This document shows positions 23,580 through 33,715 of a DNA stretch of 64,000 bases, in pieces. The notes under the pieces were generated by a model. It worked only from the letters and a program-made list of their open reading frames with translations, did no database searches and had not been told where the DNA came from. The stretch spans positions 1,054,001-1,118,000 of the forward strand of contig JARWIR010000036.1 in assembly GCA_029959085.1 (NCBI GenBank), given 5' to 3'. This DNA is from Nemophila menziesii. Its lineage: Eukaryota; Streptophyta; Magnoliopsida; Boraginales; Hydrophyllaceae. Position 1 is the first letter of the stretch, and every line of letters begins with the position of its first letter. Both the position numbers and the translations under genes were made by a program.

Positions 23580-25126
23580 TGGTGGTCCTTTGTGTGTTCT
23601 AAAATAAATGCAATAAATAATCGAACCACAACCGCAAGTGTACGGTTGTCCCAAGTAGTATAATTGATAAAATAGATTCGTTCCAAGGACGGGATGGTTG
23701 ACTACAATGCTTATCTATTAATGATTGATTGCACTTATGAAAGCAAATAAAGATAATATGTTTGTTTGATTTTGTATTGATGCTAAGTAAATGAAAGAAA
23801 ATTATTAAAATGCAAATAAAAGCTAAGACGCAAGTAAAATGATGTAAAACGCAATATGAGAGGTAGCACTTGAGAACGTAAGGATCCTCCCAATCCTATT
23901 TCTTAACTTATGTTGTTTAAGGGCTAAATTGGTCAATTACAATGGTCGGGATTCTAAATTCCTTATACCCCCGTCAGGGTGGACTATAAGGCGATCCTAG
24001 AGTGTCACTAGTCCCGTCAGGGTAAATATGATCCACTTTTGGATGTTTAAGTTTTATTACCTCATTGGCCCTAGGATTAGCTAAGTTCGTCAGAATCAAT
24101 AGCTTCTATCCTAGATTGAATAAATGGTTCTGTATCTAAACCCTCCGTCAGGATGATCCAATCGCCACTAATTGGAATAGCCTAAATACTAACACCTGTT
24201 CCTAGTTCATGACGCTAAAAACAGTAAATATTCTCAATTTATCGGAAAGAGTAAAAGCCCCAATCTAATTTAATTTAACAGAAACCCAAATTCAACATAC
24301 GGAATTCAATAAGATTGGGATTCACCCATTAATTGTTCTCAAGCACTAATGAATGTTTAGCTCATATTAAAAAGAAAAACTAAATTAAATGTAAAGGAAT
24401 TCATAATTGATTACAAAATTAAAGATAAAAAGAACCTAATTTCCGGAATAGGAATGACTACGAACGGAGATATAGACCCTCTCCAGCTCTTGTAGCTTCT
24501 TCATTCTTCCTTCTGTTGCTTCTCTCTGGTGTTTAATCTTGTGGAATGTGAATTGTTATGAAAATAGAAGTCAAAGCCTGGTTTTATAAGTGTAAAAACG
24601 GATTAGGGCTTGGACCTAAGAATAAAACACTAATTAAATGTCCAAGCCCAAAATCCCGTAACTGCTGATACACCTTCACTAAAACGGCTTTTCACGCTTC
24701 GTTATGACTCCGATTGACCTCGTTCCAGTTGCTAAAGTTCCGTAACTCGATAAGGAATGTTTTCTCTTCAAAGGTCAGCGGCTAAATCATTGCTTAAGCA
24801 CCCCGAAATCTGCAATCTATGGCCTGGAAAATGGATTTTCAGCTCTAAAAATAATATCTTTGGGATTTATCTTCAAGTCTTGACTCCAAATCATGATCTT
24901 TGACTTTCTCCTCGGATTCCTCTTCTAGCTAACATCTAAAACCTGTAAACTTTGCACTGAAAATACCAATATTACGCGCAAAAGCTTAATAAATTAAAAA
25001 TGCTAGAAATAAAAGAGGAAAATCATATTATTGCATATTTAGTCCAAAGTCTATCAAATTGATTAAATAAACACAAAAAATGATGTCTCCTAAGGGTCGA
25101 AAATAAGAACAATTAAGGAGACATCA
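23580..25126 (-). repeat. 5' LTR of element 1
   Basis: 1547 bp, nearly identical to 10773-12332. It has a 15-bp deletion near 24645 (loss of an internal CCAAATTCTAAGCCC-like repeat) plus scattered substitutions. Starts TGATGTCTCC and ends GGACCACCA on the coding strand. Confidence 0.95.
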
Positions 25127-25131
25127 GTGAT
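25127..25131. repeat. TSD of Athila-like element 1, right
   Basis: GTGAT, an exact copy of 10768-10772. Confidence 0.93.
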
Positions 25132-25848
25132 GCATTAGCTACCCCCGAGATGGTGTCCTTGGCAAACATGTCTTTTGGTGCGGTGCATAAATACGATTCA
25201 TGTGTGGTGAACGGTGTCAAGTGGGTAACTAAGTCCAAAGGAGAAAAAAGAGTGACGCAGGATTACGGAGTTTGTACCATGTACAAGGAAAAACCCTATT
25301 ACGGTGAATTAATCAAAATCTTGGAGGTTATGTACACCGGAGGGTGCTCGGTTGTGTTATTTGTCTGTAAGTGGTACAAAAAGGCTGATTTGAGGATAGA
25401 ACATGGGGTAACTTTTATAAACACATCAAACTTTGAGTGGGCCGACAAACCATACATTTCAGCATCACATGCAAAGAAAGTGTTTTACATCGACGAGATT
25501 AATTCAATGAAATCAATGAAAGGCTGGAAAGCCGTTTGGGAAATAAACGATCGACACGGATGGAGTCCTGAGTTATGGGGTTCCGAATCACTACCTACTG
25601 GGAATGAGAGCATCAACGTACGTTTGGTTAACACTGAGAATGAGAGCATCAACATACCTTTGGCATCCACCGAGGAGATTGAGATTGACCCATCTCATTT
25701 TCGTATTCATTTGGCTTTTGATATGGTTAGTGATGAAATCGAGGAAATTCATGATGACACGTGGGAAGAATATGGGGATGAAGAAGAACCTATAGAGGTT
25801 GATAGCGATGATGAACCCATAGATATTAGTGGATATGAAACTGATTAG
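25132..25848 (+). pseudogene. CACTA tnp2 transposase, 3' part (DUF4216)
   Basis: The 3' continuation of the transposase gene beyond the Athila-like insertion. The open frame from 25150 encodes ATPEMVSLANMSFGAVH-type linker sequence, then the DUF4216 domain (PF13952): VNGVKWVTKSKGEKR, TQDYGVCTMY, FVCKWYK, DKPYISASHAKKVFYIDE. It ends in an acidic C-terminus rich in Glu and Asp, with a stop at 25846-25848. This domain order (Transpos_assoc, tnp2, DUF4218, DUF4216) is typical of plant CACTA TNPD/TNP2 proteins. The segment is open throughout, unlike the 5' part. Confidence 0.9.
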
Positions 25849-25920
25849 GAGAATTTAATTTTTTTTGGTTTATTTGTCTTAAAACATTTTGTTGGGTTTT
25901 GGAGTTGAATTTGAATTTAT

Positions 25921-27085
25921 TTTGACTCAAATAGTTGACTAAACACCCCGAACACTCAAGTTTGACTCAAATAGTTGACAAAACGCCCTGAACACTCAAG
26001 TTTGTCTCAAATAGTTGACTAAACGCCCCCAAACACTAACATTTGACTCAAATAGTTGACTAAACACCCCCGAACACTCAAGTTTGACTCAAATAGTTGA
26101 CTAAAATCCCCGATTACTCAAGTTTGACTCAAATAGTTGACTAAACACCCCAAACACTAACATTTGACTCAAATAGTTGACTAAACACCATGAACACTCG
26201 AGTTTGACTCAAATAGTTTACTAAACACCCCAAACACTCAAGTTTGACTCAAATAGTTGACAAAACACCCCAAACACTAACATTTGACTCAAATAGTTGA
26301 CTAAACACCCCAAACACTACATTTGACTCAAATAGTTGACTAAACACACCGAACACTAAAGTTTGACTCAAATAGTTGATTAAATACCCTGAACACTCAA
26401 GTTTGACTCAAATAGTTGACTAAATACCCTGAACACTCAAGTTTGACTCAAATAGTTGACTAAACACCCCAAACACTAACATTTGACTCAAATAGTTGAC
26501 TACACACCCCGAACACTCAAGTTTGACTCAAATAGTTGACTAAATACCCCCAAACACTAACATTTGACTCAAATAGTTGACTAAACACCCCCGAACACTC
26601 ATGTTTGACTCAAAATAGTTGACTATATAACCTAAACACTGAAGTTTGACTCAAATAGTTGACTAAACACCCCAAACACTCAAGTGTATATCAAATAGTT
26701 GACTAAATACCCCGAACACTTAAGTTTGACTCAAATAGTTGACTAAACACCCCAAACACTAACATTTGACTCAAATAGTTGACTAAACACCCCGAACACT
26801 CAAGTTTGACTTAAATAGTTGACTAAACACCCCGAACATTCAAGTTTGACTCAAATAGTTGACTAAACACCCCAAACACTAACATTTGACTCAAATAGTT
26901 GACTACACACCCTGAACACTCATGTTTGACTCAAATAGTTGACCAAATACCCCGAACACTCAAGTTTGACTCAAATAGTTGACCAAACACCCCGAACACT
27001 CAAGTTTGACTCAAATAGTTGACTAAACACCCCGAACACTCAAGTTTGACTCAAATAGTTGACTAAACACCCCGAACACTAAGAA
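25921..27085. repeat. Minisatellite, ~40-bp unit with paired TTGAC cores
   Basis: About 28-30 tandem units. The typical order is ACACTCAAGTTTGACTCAAA, then TAGTTGACTAAACACCCCGA. A common variant replaces CTCAAG by CTAACA. Unit length is 39-41 bp. Every unit holds two TTGAC motifs, the core of the W-box recognised by WRKY factors. It lies directly 3' of the transposase stop within the CACTA element. Units differ only by scattered substitutions, so the array is either young or kept homogeneous. Confidence 0.95.
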
Positions 27086-27175
27086 AGAAAGAAATAAGAA
27101 AGAAAGGAAAAAGAAAAAAAAATAGAAAGAAAAAAGAAAGCAAGAAAAAGAAAGAAAAGAGAAATATTAAAAAAA
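27086..27175. repeat. Purine-rich GAAA/AAAG tract
   Basis: Low-complexity run of AAGAAAGAAAGAAATAAGAA type between the minisatellite and the next subterminal-type block. Confidence 0.8.
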
Positions 27176-27490
27176 ATAGCGATTACATTCAAGCGTTTAG
27201 CGACGACATTCAAAGGATGAATGTCGTCGCTAATCTTTTGCGACGACATTCAACCCTTAACTCGCCGCTAATAAATAATAAAAAATTTAATTGTTCAGTT
27301 GGGCGGTCAACTTTCCCGTTCTCGAAAATTAGCGACGAATTTCCACTTTTTTGCGACGACGTGTCGTCGCTAATTTTTGACACGCAAAGGTCGTGGGTAC
27401 GGAGCTCGCCACGTGTCCCACTTAGCGACGAAATACCATTGGTTAGCGACGACACGCATGTCTTCGCTAATTAATTATTCTATAAAGCCC
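27176..27490 (+). promoter_or_regulatory. Second AGCGACGAC block with TATA box (internal promoter, putative)
   Basis: A block of about eight AGCGACGAC/GTCGTCGCTAA motifs like those of the CACTA ends, but 2.4 kb inside the right terminus. It ends in CTATAAAGCCCTAACC (TATA box about 27481-27487) followed by a leader-like segment and a possible donor CATCAAGGTAATG near 27602. The arrangement mirrors the left end (repeats, leader, donor). It is probably the promoter of the TNPA-like gene downstream; this is inference. The two overlapping open frames on opposite strands here (27210-27474) are by-products of the repeats. Confidence 0.55.
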
Positions 27491-28504
27491 TAACCGAGCT
27501 TCATTTCAGCCATAACAACACCACAAATCACTCCAAAAATCGTCATTTCCGCCATAGCAAAGCTTTTCCGAGGCATTATTCCACCAAATCCAGCATCAAG
27601 GTAATGATTTCAATCCAATAACACATTCTAATCACTACTTTTTAATTTATCATTTTTAATTTCTAATATCTTTTCTTGTGTTTTTGTTTTATGATTCCTT
27701 CTTCTTGGCATGGATTCATGGACGAAATCTACACCATTTCCACATAACAGGTTCTAATTTTCTGATCAAAATTGCAATTTTTTTTATTTTGATTTGAAAA
27801 AATTCATTATTGTATATATGTTTTAATCAATTCCGAATTTTGTATATGTTATTCTAGGATGTTTAAGATTTTTTTTTGTGTTAAAAAACAACTTGTAAAT
27901 GGACTTGTTTGAAATTAGCTAAAATTAGGGTTTTTTAATGATTTTTGGATATTTAGATATATATATATATATATAGGGACCTTTTGTGTAATTTGTAAAA
28001 TTGTGATATTGTAATTTAATTGTGTTTTAAGATATAGGGACCTATTTGCAATATCTTAAATTATTTGCAATTGTTAAGGACTAAAATAGAATTTTTAAAA
28101 AAATAAGGACCTATCTACAATTTTGTAAATAAAAAGGTTTAAGGACTAAAATAGAATTTTTTTAAAAATAAGGACCTATTTGCAATTTTATAAGGACTAA
28201 AATGCAATTTTATAAGGACTAAAATGCAATTTAAAAAAAAATTAGGACCTATTCGCAATTTTGTAAATAAAATAGTTTAATGACTAAAATAGAATTTTAA
28301 AAAAATAAGGACCTATTTGCAATTTTAAAAGGACTAAAATACAATTTTTAAAAAAATAAGGACTTATTTGAAATTTTATAAATAAAATTTTATAAGAACT
28401 AAAATAGAATTTTTTAAAAAAATAGGGTCCTATTTGCAATTTAGTTAAAATATATGAAAAAAATAGTAAAGGACTAATTAGTAAATATTTCCTTTCAATT
28501 ATAG
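27491..28504 (+). other. Leader and AT-rich intron of TNPA-like gene, with short tandem repeats
   Basis: Leader-like sequence up to about 27602, then AT-rich DNA. From about 27975 to 28450 a tandem motif recurs: AGGACCTATTTGCAATTTT with TAAGGACTAAAATAGAATTT, in roughly ten imperfect copies. A (TA)n run lies at about 27957-27974. Ends in TTATAG just before 28505. Confidence 0.55.
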
Positions 28505-29056
28505 ATGACTGCTGTTATGGGTCATGGACACGGCGGAGACGGGATGCGTAACGATCCCCCGAGACTTTAAATATTTCCTTTAAATTATAGAAGACGCCCT
28601 AAAGCTGCCACGTTTATAAGAACACCTCAGGAGACTTTAAAAAAAGTGGGTTGGCCCATTCTAATTGACTTTTCGATTATCAACGGCACGTGGAACTTCG
28701 TAGGGCAATACAGCAAACACGTGGGTCAGATAGTGGTGAATGGAGTTCGAGAAGCCGTGCCTCCTTGCTACAAAGTATTGATAAATGTCCCCGACCATGA
28801 TAAAGGGTTATTATGCAGCGACTCCACGAGTTTTTTGATTTAGAGGAGTGGAGGCGGCGAGACGATTGGGAGGAGATTATTAAGAGGTTGACCACGATGA
28901 CATCTATGGCCTACAGGCGATAGAAGTCAGATTTGAAAAACGACTACTACCTCACGAATACTGCACCACCAGATGTTCTACCGGAGTATTGGGAGTTGGC
29001 GAAGAAGATGTGGGATGACGATCGGGGGAAGTCCTTGGGCGATTCTCATGTCGTTT
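28505..29056 (+). pseudogene. TNPA-like / Ptta-En-Spm transposase gene (decayed)
   Basis: Remains of the second CACTA gene. An acceptor-like TTATAG precedes ATG at 28505-28507 (MTAVMGHGHGGDGM). A second acceptor-like copy of the same ATTTCCTTTxAATTATAG stretch precedes RRPKAATFIRTPQETLKKVG at about 28590. Then come VGWPILIDFSIINGTW and IVVNGVREAVPP, and after a frameshift near 28812 QRLHEFFDLEEWRRR, MTSMAYRR, a stop (TGG to TAG is likely), KSDLKNDYY and PDVLPEYWELAKKMWDDD. The last part resembles the plant transposase family PF03004 (Ptta/En/Spm), where W-K-x-x-L and a P..W..L...W pattern are typical. TNPA-type proteins bind the subterminal repeats. At least two lesions make it a pseudogene. 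Confidence 0.6.
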
Positions 29057-29500
29057 AACGCTTCGTGGAGCGTTTCCACCATGCTCGGGGGCTGACTCGG
29101 CCGACTAGAAGAAGTTGTGGGCTCGGTTGATGCGGAGGCTGGATCAGGTTTAGGTTCAAGTCTTTGAGCCACGCGAAGCTCGTACATTCCAACCAGAATC
29201 GCCTTGAGAAGATGAAGAGAGAGAAGATGAAGACGAGCATTTGAGTGATGATTGATTATGTTTATTTTATTGCGTTGGTTTGTAATTTTATGACTTTACG
29301 TTTATTTCGTATGTTTGACTTTTACGTTGACTATGTTTGACTTTCACTTTAAGTTTAATTTTATCGAATGATCATATTTTCTATATATTTTTGTATTTTT
29401 ATTTATTTGTGAATTTTGCATTATATTTAAAAGAAAAGAAAAATAAAAATTCAAACAAATTTAAAAAAAACAAAAAAAAAAAAAGAATTTTAAAAAAAAA
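29057..29500 (+). other. 3' flank of TNPA-like gene
   Basis: The first part (to about 29245) is moderately GC-rich and may be the original C-terminal coding sequence, in no consistent frame. The rest is AT-rich, with several TTTGACTT/GTTGACT motifs and a poly-purine run near 29430-29490. Confidence 0.4.
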
Positions 29501-29504
29501 TTAA

Positions 29505-29924
29505 TTATTAGCTACGACAATGGTGTCGTCGCTAACACATAAAATAAATAAATAAATAATCATTTACAAAGAAATAAAAATAATAATAATAGCGACGACT
29601 TATCCGTCGCTATAATTTCGTGGTTAGTGTATAAAAAAATACAAATAATTAATAACCGAATAAAAAAAAGAAAAACTATTAATTAATTAGCGACGGCGTG
29701 GCGTCGTCGTTAACTTTTAAACTTTGCGACGCCATGCCTCGTCGATAAGCTTCTGAGTGATTAGGGGCGAAATCACAACAATTCGTCGTTAATGGGCCAT
29801 TAGCGACGGAACGATAGAGACGACAGATTAGCGACGACGTGTCGTCGCTAATCATGTTTAACGACGAAATACAGGTTATTAGCGTTGAGGCGTCTCGTCG
29901 CTAAATAGGGCAAATCTAGTAGTG
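29505..29924 (-). repeat. CACTA right subterminal repeats and TIR
   Basis: About ten AGCGACGAC-type motifs in both orientations, ending in TCTAGTAGTG, the inverse of the left CACTACTAGA. Confidence 0.88.
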
Positions 29925-29927
29925 TTA
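29925..29927. repeat. CACTA target-site duplication, right
   Basis: TTA, identical to 6475-6477. The flank continues TAAGATTGGGATGAG, which matches 58533 onwards in the uninterrupted unit. Confidence 0.9.
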
Positions 29928-32340
29928 TAAGATTGGGATGAGATTTGTGTCATCTCTATTCAAAGATTGAGATAAGATTTTCATGTCAGTCCTACTGAGA
30001 TGCGATTTGTCCCATTAAAATTTTTGAGAATCCAATAATAGGAAGATAAGCGTTTTTTGAAAAATTATTAATAATTTAATATGATAGTTTGCATCTATAA
30101 TTTTTTTTAAATATGATACATAAATTTGAGATTTAATCCATAATAAATAAGATTTAAAAGTATCTTTGTAAGTTGTGCATGTGATGAGATTTGTCCTACA
30201 AAAATTGAGATGGTATTTTTCAACTCTATGCTAAGTTTGAGATAAGATTTGTCTCCTCTCTAATATTATAACTGAGAAAGAGTTTGTCCCATCTTCTTTC
30301 TATGATTGAGATGAAATCTGTCTCATCTTCAAGTTTAGATTGAGATGGAATTTATCTTATCTCCATTCTAAGATTGAGATGAAATTTGTCATGTATCTAA
30401 TTTAAAACTATGATGGAATATGTTCCATTTTATTCTTATACCAAGATGAGATTTGTCTCGTCTTCAATCTTAAGTTTGAGATAAAATTGTCTCATTTCCA
30501 TTTTAAGATTGAGATTGGACCTATCCCCTCTCTTATTTGTCTTATTTCGATTATAAATTGCGATTGGATTTGTCCTTTCTCTAAAGACTAGAGTGTGGAG
30601 TGCTTTTTTGTACAATACATAGTTTAAATGAAATATTTTGGTGTATATCTGGTGGGCAAACAATAGATCAATGAAAGAACTCACTCTCAGGTAGAAACTA
30701 AGGGAAACATATTAAAATGAAATTGAAAGATTCCATGTTGCTGTGAAATAAAACAAAATTAAGGTAATACCCTTAACTAGTTAATGTCTTTGATTTACAT
30801 GATTCAAAAGTATCTCGAAATTATGCATTATATTATGTGCACCACATATTACTTTTATAACATCAGTTTGAAAATAGATTTCAAACTTTCGGACTTCATA
30901 AACCAATCCCATCGATGACTCATCATTTCTTTGCATATGAATTTATATTTAGTATATACTCTACTGAATTTGCTTATATGTATATTGCTAACTTTCCAAT
31001 GTCTATCTTTGTTGATTCACTCGAAACTGATATGTATAATTTAACAAAAAATGATTAATTTATAGTTATTAAAATTTAGATCTCACAAACATATCTTATT
31101 AAAATAGCTTTACATTATATAACACATTTGTAAATCTTTGGTTTTATGAATAGAAGATTATAGCATCTATGATATTAAAAATATATTATCATGGATATAT
31201 AACTAGTTTTGGCATTTAAGGAAATAATAACCAAACAATAATGATCAAATACTAAAAATGGATGTAATATTCTTACATGTATATAAGTAAACATATACAG
31301 GTAATACTTTTGATAATAGTTATATATAAGAATAACGAAAGTTGTTGATCATGCGTACATATTCCATATTCCAGTACTACAAAGTCGTTTTGAACTTTTC
31401 TTATAAAAAATTAATATTGTTATATATACTAAAAAGTGATTAAAATAAAGAAAATTATGGAAACATTAAACATTTATACTCAATCCATACTTTTGTATAC
31501 TATAAGGCTATTTTCTTTGTTTTCTTTAAAAGACCTTGACCATTATTTATATAATAGAATATCCGCGCTATAGTATAAGCAAAACTAACGTTTCCACAAA
31601 AAAAATTCATAAACTCTAAATCAATTATAGATAAAGATTATTAAAATAAACTATAAATCACTTAATTTCTACACAGAAGTTCTATTCATAAACTCTAGAT
31701 AACTTTGAATATAATAAATATTCTACTTACCTCAGTTGCGATATTATTAGCTCTTCTCTTTGAGTTCTCTTTATCCTCCATGGTCTTCTGAAAACAGGTC
31801 AGCGTAAAAAATAAGCAAAGTGACCAAGGTTATTTGTTATAGTGTTTTTTTTGGTAGGGTAACGATAATAAAATTAACAATGACAAATGCCTTTAATTGC
31901 TAAAATAATTGTATCAGTCTTTATGGGTTGGGGGACAGTAAATCAAAAGTCTTAGTATTCAAAAAACCATCTTATTGATCGTATATACAATAGATGGAGT
32001 CATATTTGTGTCATCCCCATTATATTACTGATATGTGATTTGTGTTATCTCTAATTATAAGATTGAGATTGAATTAGTCTCATCTCTATTTTATGATTGA
32101 GATGGAATTTGTCTCATCATCAACTTTAGATCAAGATGTAATTTGTGTCACCTCCATTCTTAGACTGAGTAGAGATTTGTTTCATCTCTAATCTTAAGTT
32201 TAAATGAAATTTTTCATATTTTTATTCTAAGATTGAGATGACATTCGTCCCTTCTATGGTTTGTCCCATCTCCATTATAAAATTGAGATGAAATTTGTAC
32301 CTTCTCCGAGGACTACAGTATGGACTACTTTTTTGTACAA
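29928..32340. repeat. DUF724-unit spacer with GAGATG/CATCTC minisatellite
   Basis: Continuation of the spacer interrupted at 6475. Two clusters (about 29930-30570 and 32000-32310) are made of a loose unit of about 40-45 bp such as AGATTGAGATGAAATTTGTC then TCATCTCCATTCTA. Each unit contains the dyad GAGATG...CATCTC. Between them is AT-rich DNA without genes. The whole stretch aligns with 58533-60800, and its second half with 49331-49403 plus 51424-51780. The tail at 32366-32387 is an (AT)n tract. Confidence 0.8.
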
Positions 32341-33715
32341 TGTTTAGTTTTATTTGAAATTTCATATATATATATATATATATATAAACACACATACAAT
32401 AAAGAAAGTGTTATACAACTGACATCAAATAAATAAAGAATCACTTATCTTGGAAAACCACATAAGAGGCAAATAATTCTGTTTTGATCATATCCAAGTA
32501 AGGGATACCAATCACACAAATTCAGAAGAGTATTGATAAGCTAAAATAAATAGTCGATACTTGATCAAATTTGAGGGTAATATGTATTTGCCGAGGATAG
32601 ATGAGTACCAAACATAGCTGAGGACATATATGCCAAAGAAATAATGATGCACATGTAACTAACATGTGAGAGTAGCGTCTTGCTACACATGAAGAATAAT
32701 TTACGGCAGTTGTGAACTCACCTTGTCTAAAGTGCACACCCAGCCTAATGCGTGCACCCATAACATTTTATAAATACCATATCTACTCCCGAATAGGGTA
32801 CATTCTCTTTCTTTTATAATTGATGTGGTTACCATATAGTATACAAACCTTTGTAACTCCTCGGGTCATAAGAATATATCGGAGTGCCATCAGAGTGCAC
32901 CTTCCTTTGGACCTGACCCAGTGTCTATATTCAGGAAGTTTTATGTATGTAGTGGGTGCCTCGACAATGATAAGAAAGCGCTTTGTAATGGTGATCTATA
33001 ACCAGGCCTAGTTCTGAACTTAATTATATATGAGTCGGGTGTATATTTGAGCCCAAAAAATGAGAAAGAGTGCTGTGATAAATGTGAAAAAGAGAGAGAA
33101 TATAGCAAATAATGCCCGAAATTGGGTAAAAATATTATCAACAATGGTAACCTAGTGAAAGAGTTGGGTATAAAGGGAATGATATAGAGTATGTGACAAT
33201 GATACCAAGACGTGAGATTAGACTCGTTATGAACTCCTGATGACAAAATAAAATAAAATCAAAGTTAAGGAAGTGCGCGGCCGCCGAGATACAACCATTG
33301 AAATTACTTGTATTTCAGAAATGTTTTATCAGTAATTTTTTTTTGCAAATAATCACTTAATGAATAAGGACGGGTTACAATTAATTTGATATTTGGACAA
33401 GATGTTATAAAATTTTGGTTGGTCCAGAAAAATGTCTATATGGTTCTTTTATTTACTTATGTATGGGCTAATCTTAATTCTTTGGGCTAAAATTTTACTT
33501 AACCCTGTAAATTACTTAATTCATTTGAATCAAACCCTAACCCAACTTCATTTAGATATATCATCACACTAATATCTCTTCCAGCATCAAAAGACTATTC
33601 ACAGGCGGCAACCACAAACAATCATTATCTCAGTTTCATCTCTTAACCCATTTTTTATTATGTTTCTTAAGCAGAGAGAACGTGGCCGTGAGAAGTGCCT
33701 TTTTTAATTTCATAC
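32341..33715 (+). promoter_or_regulatory. Promoter and leader of DUF724-type copy D2
   Basis: Repeated nearly unchanged at 55476-56815 and 60890-62240. Near its 3' end lie site-II-type motifs (TGGGCT in GTATGGGCTAATC at about 33464 and TTTGGGCTAAA at about 33481) followed by AAACCCTAACCC, a telo-box (33532-33543). The pair is typical of TCP-regulated promoters of growth and translation genes. A leader-like stretch (AATCATTATCTCAGTTTCAT) precedes an ATG at 33660-33662, after which only some 50 bp remain before the LTR at 33716. A minus-strand open frame (32941-33246) is recorded under findings. Confidence 0.55.

Larger units (their letters stand above)
10773..25126 (-). mobile_element. Athila-like Ty3/gypsy LTR retrotransposon (element 1)
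   Basis: A 14,354-bp element in minus orientation. Its LTRs (10773-12332 and 23580-25126) start TGATGTCTCC and end GGACCACCA on the coding strand. The TSD is a perfect GTGAT (10768-10772 and 25127-25131). The primer-binding site at 23556-23573 matches the 3' end of plant tRNA-Asp. Order of parts: gag, protease, RT, RNase H, integrase, GC-rich non-coding block, an ORF in the env position, a long non-coding region, PPT. This order, the RT motifs (FLDGYSGYNQI, VFMDDFSVFG) and the extra ORF fit the Athila lineage. The two LTRs differ by few substitutions and small indels, so the insertion is fairly young, yet gag-pol carries many stops. A LINE is inserted between integrase and the 3' LTR. The host sequence is the transposase gene of the CACTA element. 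Confidence 0.95.
6478..29924 (+). mobile_element. CACTA (En/Spm, CMC) DNA transposon
   Basis: The element begins CACTACTAGAAA at 6478 and ends with the inverse TCTAGTAGTG at 29924. It is flanked on both sides by the 3-bp TSD TTA (6475-6477 and 29925-29927). CACTA termini with a 3-bp TSD define this superfamily. Inside lie TTAGCGACGAC-type subterminal repeats at both ends, a tnp2-type transposase gene (7544-25848) and a TNPA-like gene (about 28505-29056), both decayed. Its net length is about 9.1 kb once the nested 14.35-kb Athila-like element and one copy of its TSD are excluded. A paralogous site without this insertion lies near 58531. Immobile by itself, given the broken transposase. Confidence 0.93.

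Noticed and set aside
25921..27085. Regular repeat array that could suggest a CRISPR
   Set aside because: Units are contiguous tandem copies without unique spacers, in a plant transposon.
27210..27474. Open frames of 81-85 aa on both strands
   Set aside because: They overlap on opposite strands within AGCGACGAC inverted repeats and have no domain.
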